A DNA stretch of 64,000 nucleotides from Deltaproteobacteria bacterium (GTDB lineage Bacteria; Myxococcota_A; Polyangia; Haliangiales; Haliangiaceae), in contig JAHDIH010000001.1 in the NCBI GenBank assembly GCA_020630875.1, positions 62,001-126,000 on the forward strand, in the 5' to 3' direction. Under the pieces are notes generated by a model. The model saw only the letters and a program-made list of their open reading frames with translations, ran no database searches and was not told where the DNA came from. Position numbers and translations under genes: made by a program. This document shows positions 61,522-64,000 of this stretch, one piece after another; the stretch's first letter is position 1; every line of letters begins with the position of its first letter.

Positions 61522-61527
61522 AGAGTA
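61522..61527 (-). promoter_or_regulatory. -10 element (TACTCT) upstream of ATG 61515
   Basis: TACTCT on the minus strand with six bases (CTCGCC) before the ATG of the FKBP lipoprotein gene. No ribosome-binding site; predicted leaderless. Confidence 0.45.
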
Positions 61528-61588
61528 GGCTCACTCATGACGTTTGTCAGTGGGGCTAGCGTTTTTTTTGAGAAATTCAGATTTAAGT

Positions 61589-62890
61589 TCACTTTGCCGC
61601 TTGCAAGTACTCCGTCACTTTATTCGGTGTCCTTGTAATGTTAAGCGCGCCTTCCGCGGTGAGGAGTATTTCGTCTTCAATGCGTATTCCACCAAACGGC
61701 AATAGCTCTTGAATTGCGTTGTTGTTGAGATGGCTACTTTTGCAGTCGCGTAAGAGTGTCGGGATAAAGTAGCAGCCAGGTTCAATGGTAACCACGTCAC
61801 CAATTGCAAGTTCTGCGGTATAGCGAAGCCATTGGTTGTTGCTTGCCGGTGGTGTTCTTCGACAACCGACATCGTGTACTTGAAGTCCAATAGAATGGCC
61901 CAGGCCATGTGGAAAAAACGAGCGCGTCACATTGTTGGCCACCAGCTCGTCACGGGTTCCTCGGCAGATCGATAAATCAAGTAGCAATTGTGCAAGTTCG
62001 GTGTGTACTAGGTTGTGCAATACTTCGTAGGAAAGCCCAGGCGTCGCTTTCTTGCAAGCTAGTTCCTGGATTCGTATTACGCCTCGAAGAAGGTCGGCAA
62101 ACAGAGAATGCGAGTACTTACTATTGACTAGTGTCCTTGTAATGTCGCTTGCATAACCGTTGTGAGTCGCTCCCGCGTCAATTAGAAGACTTCGCGGTGG
62201 AACGGCAGTCTTTGACTTTTTTTCATAGTGCAGGATTCCTGCATTTTCGTTCACCCCGATAATCGCCGGGTAGGGTTCGTCATTGGGAAGTTGCTGCGAG
62301 GCCTCGAGATATGCCAAGTAGAGTTGGTACTCGTCGCTGATGCCAGAATCGAACATCTTTTTGACGGCATCGTGTCCGTTCAAGGCCCTGAGGTTTGCGA
62401 TTGCTATGTTGGCTACTTCATATTTGGTTTTGCATCTTCTCAAATCTTCTAAAGCTTCTGTTAGTGCTGAGTCATCACAAGTGCCATCGCTTTGAAAGTG
62501 AACGGAGGAGGTAAATGAGGGAGGGGCCTCCACTTGCCTGAATTCGATACTATTTTTGACCCAGTCGGGTGGCGGAGAGGGAGAGGCATGCCAAAAGTCA
62601 CTAGTGGTATGTTGAATGTAGCGAACTTTCGCGTCCGCAGTGACTTCTACAAAAGACTTCGGCGTCGGTTGGGGAACCAACCACCTTGCCCATGGCGTAG
62701 AGCGAAAGTCGTGATGCATGTCATCGCTTGCGTGTCTTTTTAAAGAGTTGCCGGTCGAAAAGACGATAGAGTCGGCGCCTTTAGATTGCGCCAGTGTAGC
62801 TAAACTTGTTGCCAAGTGGTCAACATGGTTGGAGAAATACGATTGAGACAACTCTTGAAGAATTGCAGTTTGGTGCAGCCACGATGACAT
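61589..62890 (-). CDS. M24-family Xaa-Pro peptidase (PepQ/aminopeptidase P type)
   Basis: 433 residues. The C-terminal pita-bread domain holds the five metal ligands: LLIDAGATHNGYASDITRT (two Asp), HGLGHSIGLQVHDVG (His), VTIEPGCYF (Glu) and GIRIEDEI (Glu). The roughly 150-residue N-terminal domain and lack of a signal peptide fit a cytoplasmic Xaa-Pro dipeptidase (PepQ) rather than aminopeptidase P, whose N-domain is longer, but the two are hard to tell apart by eye. ATG 62890 has TACCCT five bases upstream. Confidence 0.9.
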   Translation of the reverse strand: MSSWLHQTAILQELSQSYFSNHVDHLATSLATLAQSKGADSIVFSTGNSLKRHASDDMHHDFRSTPWARWLVPQPTPKSFVEVTADAKVRYIQHTTSDFWHASPSPPPDWVKNSIEFRQVEAPPSFTSSVHFQSDGTCDDSALTEALEDLRRCKTKYEVANIAIANLRALNGHDAVKKMFDSGISDEYQLYLAYLEASQQLPNDEPYPAIIGVNENAGILHYEKKSKTAVPPRSLLIDAGATHNGYASDITRTLVNSKYSHSLFADLLRGVIRIQELACKKATPGLSYEVLHNLVHTELAQLLLDLSICRGTRDELVANNVTRSFFPHGLGHSIGLQVHDVGCRRTPPASNNQWLRYTAELAIGDVVTIEPGCYFIPTLLRDCKSSHLNNNAIQELLPFGGIRIEDEILLTAEGALNITRTPNKVTEYLQAAK

Positions 62891-62895
62891 GACTC

Positions 62896-62901
62896 AGGGT
62901 A
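62896..62901 (-). promoter_or_regulatory. -10-like hexamer (TACCCT) upstream of ATG 62890
   Basis: TACCCT on the minus strand, five bases (GAGTC) before the ATG; identical hexamer and spacing to the GTG start at 19936. Confidence 0.42.
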
Positions 62902-62915
62902 ACAAAAGTAGCCAG

Positions 62916-63602
62916 TTAGGAGTAGCGATCATTTCGCCAAGGATACGCAGACATCGAATAGCCGCGCTGCTCCCAAAAGCCTGCCTTGTCGGATGTCATA
63001 AACTCGATTTTGTTTATCCATTTTGCGCCCTTCCACGCGTAGAGCTGGGGCGTAATCATTCTTACGGGACCACCGTGCTCTTTGGCAAGAGGCTCGCCAT
63101 CAGCTTCGAATGCAAGCAGTACGTCATCTTTCATCGCTTCAGTGAGGGAAACATTGGTGCTATAGCCATCACTGGCGTAGCACATGACATGGCTCGCATC
63201 TTCGTTGGGTAAGGCCAACGCTGCGATTTCCGAAAAGCGTACACCTTTCCATTTGATGTCCATTCTCGACCAGGTGGTCACGCAATGGAAGTCACTGGTG
63301 TCTGAGACGATTGGCAAGCGTTGAAAGTCGGCCCAGGAAAGTTTGGCGCCTTCGCACGCCCCGGTTAGCTCTAGTGACCATTCTGCAGTGGTTACTTCTG
63401 GATGGATTCCCAAATCCAGCACAGGCCATTTGTTCGTTTCGTGTTGTCCTACTGGAAGCTGAGGCATTCCGTGGCGGTTGGTGTTCCCGCTACCCTGAGG
63501 TTCGTTGTCGGTCAACGAAGGCGTAGCTGCAATTTTTTCTTTGAATCTCGCGCGTAGCTTAAGACGAGCGTCAATGATTCTTTGTTCTTTATCCGAGATC
63601 AC
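62916..63602 (-). CDS. Sulfite-oxidase-fold molybdopterin oxidoreductase (YuiH-like)
   Basis: 228 residues. The SUOX fold is visible: EWSLELTGACEGAKLSWADF, DFHCVTTWSRMDIKWKGVRF with the molybdenum-ligating Cys, YASDGYSTNVSLTEAM, and LAKEHGGPVRMITPQLYAWK. There is no Tat or Sec signal and no dimerisation domain, so it resembles the short cytoplasmic YuiH group rather than periplasmic MsrP. The GTG start has TAAACA six bases upstream, but AAGGG next to the GTG could be a weak ribosome site. It depends on the molybdenum cofactor made by the moaB and moeA products. Confidence 0.88.
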   Translation of the reverse strand: MISDKEQRIIDARLKLRARFKEKIAATPSLTDNEPQGSGNTNRHGMPQLPVGQHETNKWPVLDLGIHPEVTTAEWSLELTGACEGAKLSWADFQRLPIVSDTSDFHCVTTWSRMDIKWKGVRFSEIAALALPNEDASHVMCYASDGYSTNVSLTEAMKDDVLLAFEADGEPLAKEHGGPVRMITPQLYAWKGAKWINKIEFMTSDKAGFWEQRGYSMSAYPWRNDRYS

Positions 63603-63618
63603 CCTTTGTGTTTACCAC

Positions 63619-63641
63619 ACCGTTCAACCTGTGAAAACGGT
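63619..63641. repeat. Short inverted repeat between helicase and molybdoenzyme genes
   Basis: ACCGTT (63619-63624) and AACGGT (63636-63641) are exact inverted repeats with an 11-base spacer. No T-run follows on the minus strand, so it is more likely a regulator site or a weak mRNA hairpin than a terminator. Confidence 0.3.
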
Positions 63642-63648
63642 CATTCTT

Positions 63649-63999
63649 TCAGGCTTTGGTGAATAGATCGTTGATGTCATCTTCCGACAGTCGAAGCGGC
63701 GCCGAGCCAGGACCAATCATTGCTTCTGCCAAACTTCGCTTTTTTTCCTGTATTTGTAGCATTCGTTCCTCAACGCTACCTGCGGTAATCAGCTTATAAA
63801 CAACCACTGGTTTCTTCTGTCCGATGCGATAGGCTCTGTCGGTAGCTTGCGCTTGCGTGGTTGGATTCCACCAAGGGTCGTAATGAATCACGGTATCTGC
63901 ACTCACCAAGTTCAGCCCAACCCCGGCAGCTTTGAGGCTGAGGAGAAATACGTTGGCAACACCCTTGTCAAATTGGTCGACAATTCGTTGTCGGTTAGT
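63649..63999 (-). CDS. SNF2/SWI2-family helicase, C-terminal fragment
   Basis: The gene runs off the right edge; 116 codons are present. Helicase motifs V and VI are clear: LLSLKAAGVGLNLVSADTVI, then HYDPWWNPTTQAQATDRAYR-IGQ, followed by VVVYKLITAGSVEERMLQI typical of the Snf2 C-terminal lobe. The frame is open to the window edge on the 5' side. ATP-dependent DNA translocase; partners and full length unknown. Confidence 0.93.
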   Translation of the reverse strand, partial: TNRQRIVDQFDKGVANVFLLSLKAAGVGLNLVSADTVIHYDPWWNPTTQAQATDRAYRIGQKKPVVVYKLITAGSVEERMLQIQEKKRSLAEAMIGPGSAPLRLSEDDINDLFTKA

Positions 64000-64000
64000 A

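Noticed and set aside
1..64000. Mobile elements, tRNA genes, CRISPR arrays, restriction or phage-defence systems
   Set aside because: I looked for transposase motifs, tRNA arms, regularly spaced repeats and defence-type gene neighbourhoods and saw none; the MoxR-VWA cluster has the Bat layout, not a defence layout.

Overview
The window is a gene-dense bacterial chromosome segment. No stretch longer than about 180 bases lacks a gene, and I see no insertion sequence, prophage, CRISPR array, tRNA or rRNA. The organism is a diderm: there are many lipobox lipoproteins, two outer-membrane-barrel-like families, a LysM lytic transglycosylase and TatA. Several traits point to Myxococcota or another lineage of the former Deltaproteobacteria: two Ser/Thr kinases (one with PEGA, one with a DUF4388-like tail), an FHA-linked sigma-54 activator, a Cys-rich HCGGC-type lipoprotein, a PhaR regulator and a Bat operon. 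This placement is inference. Base composition looks even, at roughly 45-50% G+C by eye.

Layout. 1-8.8 kb (+): end of an M3 peptidase, then a long run adk - leuS - moaB - two overlapping CPA2-type antiporter genes - tyrA (chorismate mutase/prephenate dehydrogenase). 8.8-17.9 kb: a pectin-acetylesterase-like lipoprotein, a small UvrD-tail-domain protein, a Cys-rich lipoprotein, a PhoD-like phosphatase with a Tgl-type transglutaminase, two tandem hotdog thioesterases, TatD plus a short asparaginase, and dodecin. 18-27 kb: a CofD/YvcK-like protein, a divergent lipoprotein/HAD pair, a TPR-barrel protein and two Ser/Thr kinases flanking an unknown gene. 26.8-40 kb: rluA-type synthase, moeA and mltD (one operon), tatA, phaR, apaH, a TVP38-family membrane protein, an orphan MutL-type ASKHA ATPase and small unknowns. 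40-47.5 kb: an RRM protein, two paralogous envelope proteins each behind a sigma-54 promoter, a CehA/McbA PHP hydrolase, a membrane phosphodiesterase and an FHA-sigma-54 activator. 47.6-59 kb: a secreted alpha/beta-hydrolase and a seven-gene moxR-DUF58-Bat operon ending in a BatD-BatE-SH3 fusion. 59-64 kb (-): an APH-fold kinase, a four-domain FKBP lipoprotein, an M24 peptidase, a sulfite-oxidase-fold molybdoenzyme and the end of a SNF2 helicase.

How the parts connect. moaB and moeA supply molybdenum cofactor steps that the molybdoenzyme near 63 kb would need. The Bat operon couples a MoxR ATPase to membrane VWA proteins. The sigma-54 activator at 46.2 kb is a candidate, unproven, for the two sigma-54 promoters at 40.7 and 41.4 kb.

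The most striking non-coding signal is promoter geometry. Many genes that lack a Shine-Dalgarno sequence have a TANNNT-like -10 hexamer 5-7 bases before the start codon. Both sigma-54 promoters also predict transcription starting two bases before the ATG. This suggests that leaderless mRNAs are common here. One divergent pair shares overlapping -10 hexamers, and one lipoprotein appears to start at an ATT codon in the same geometry.
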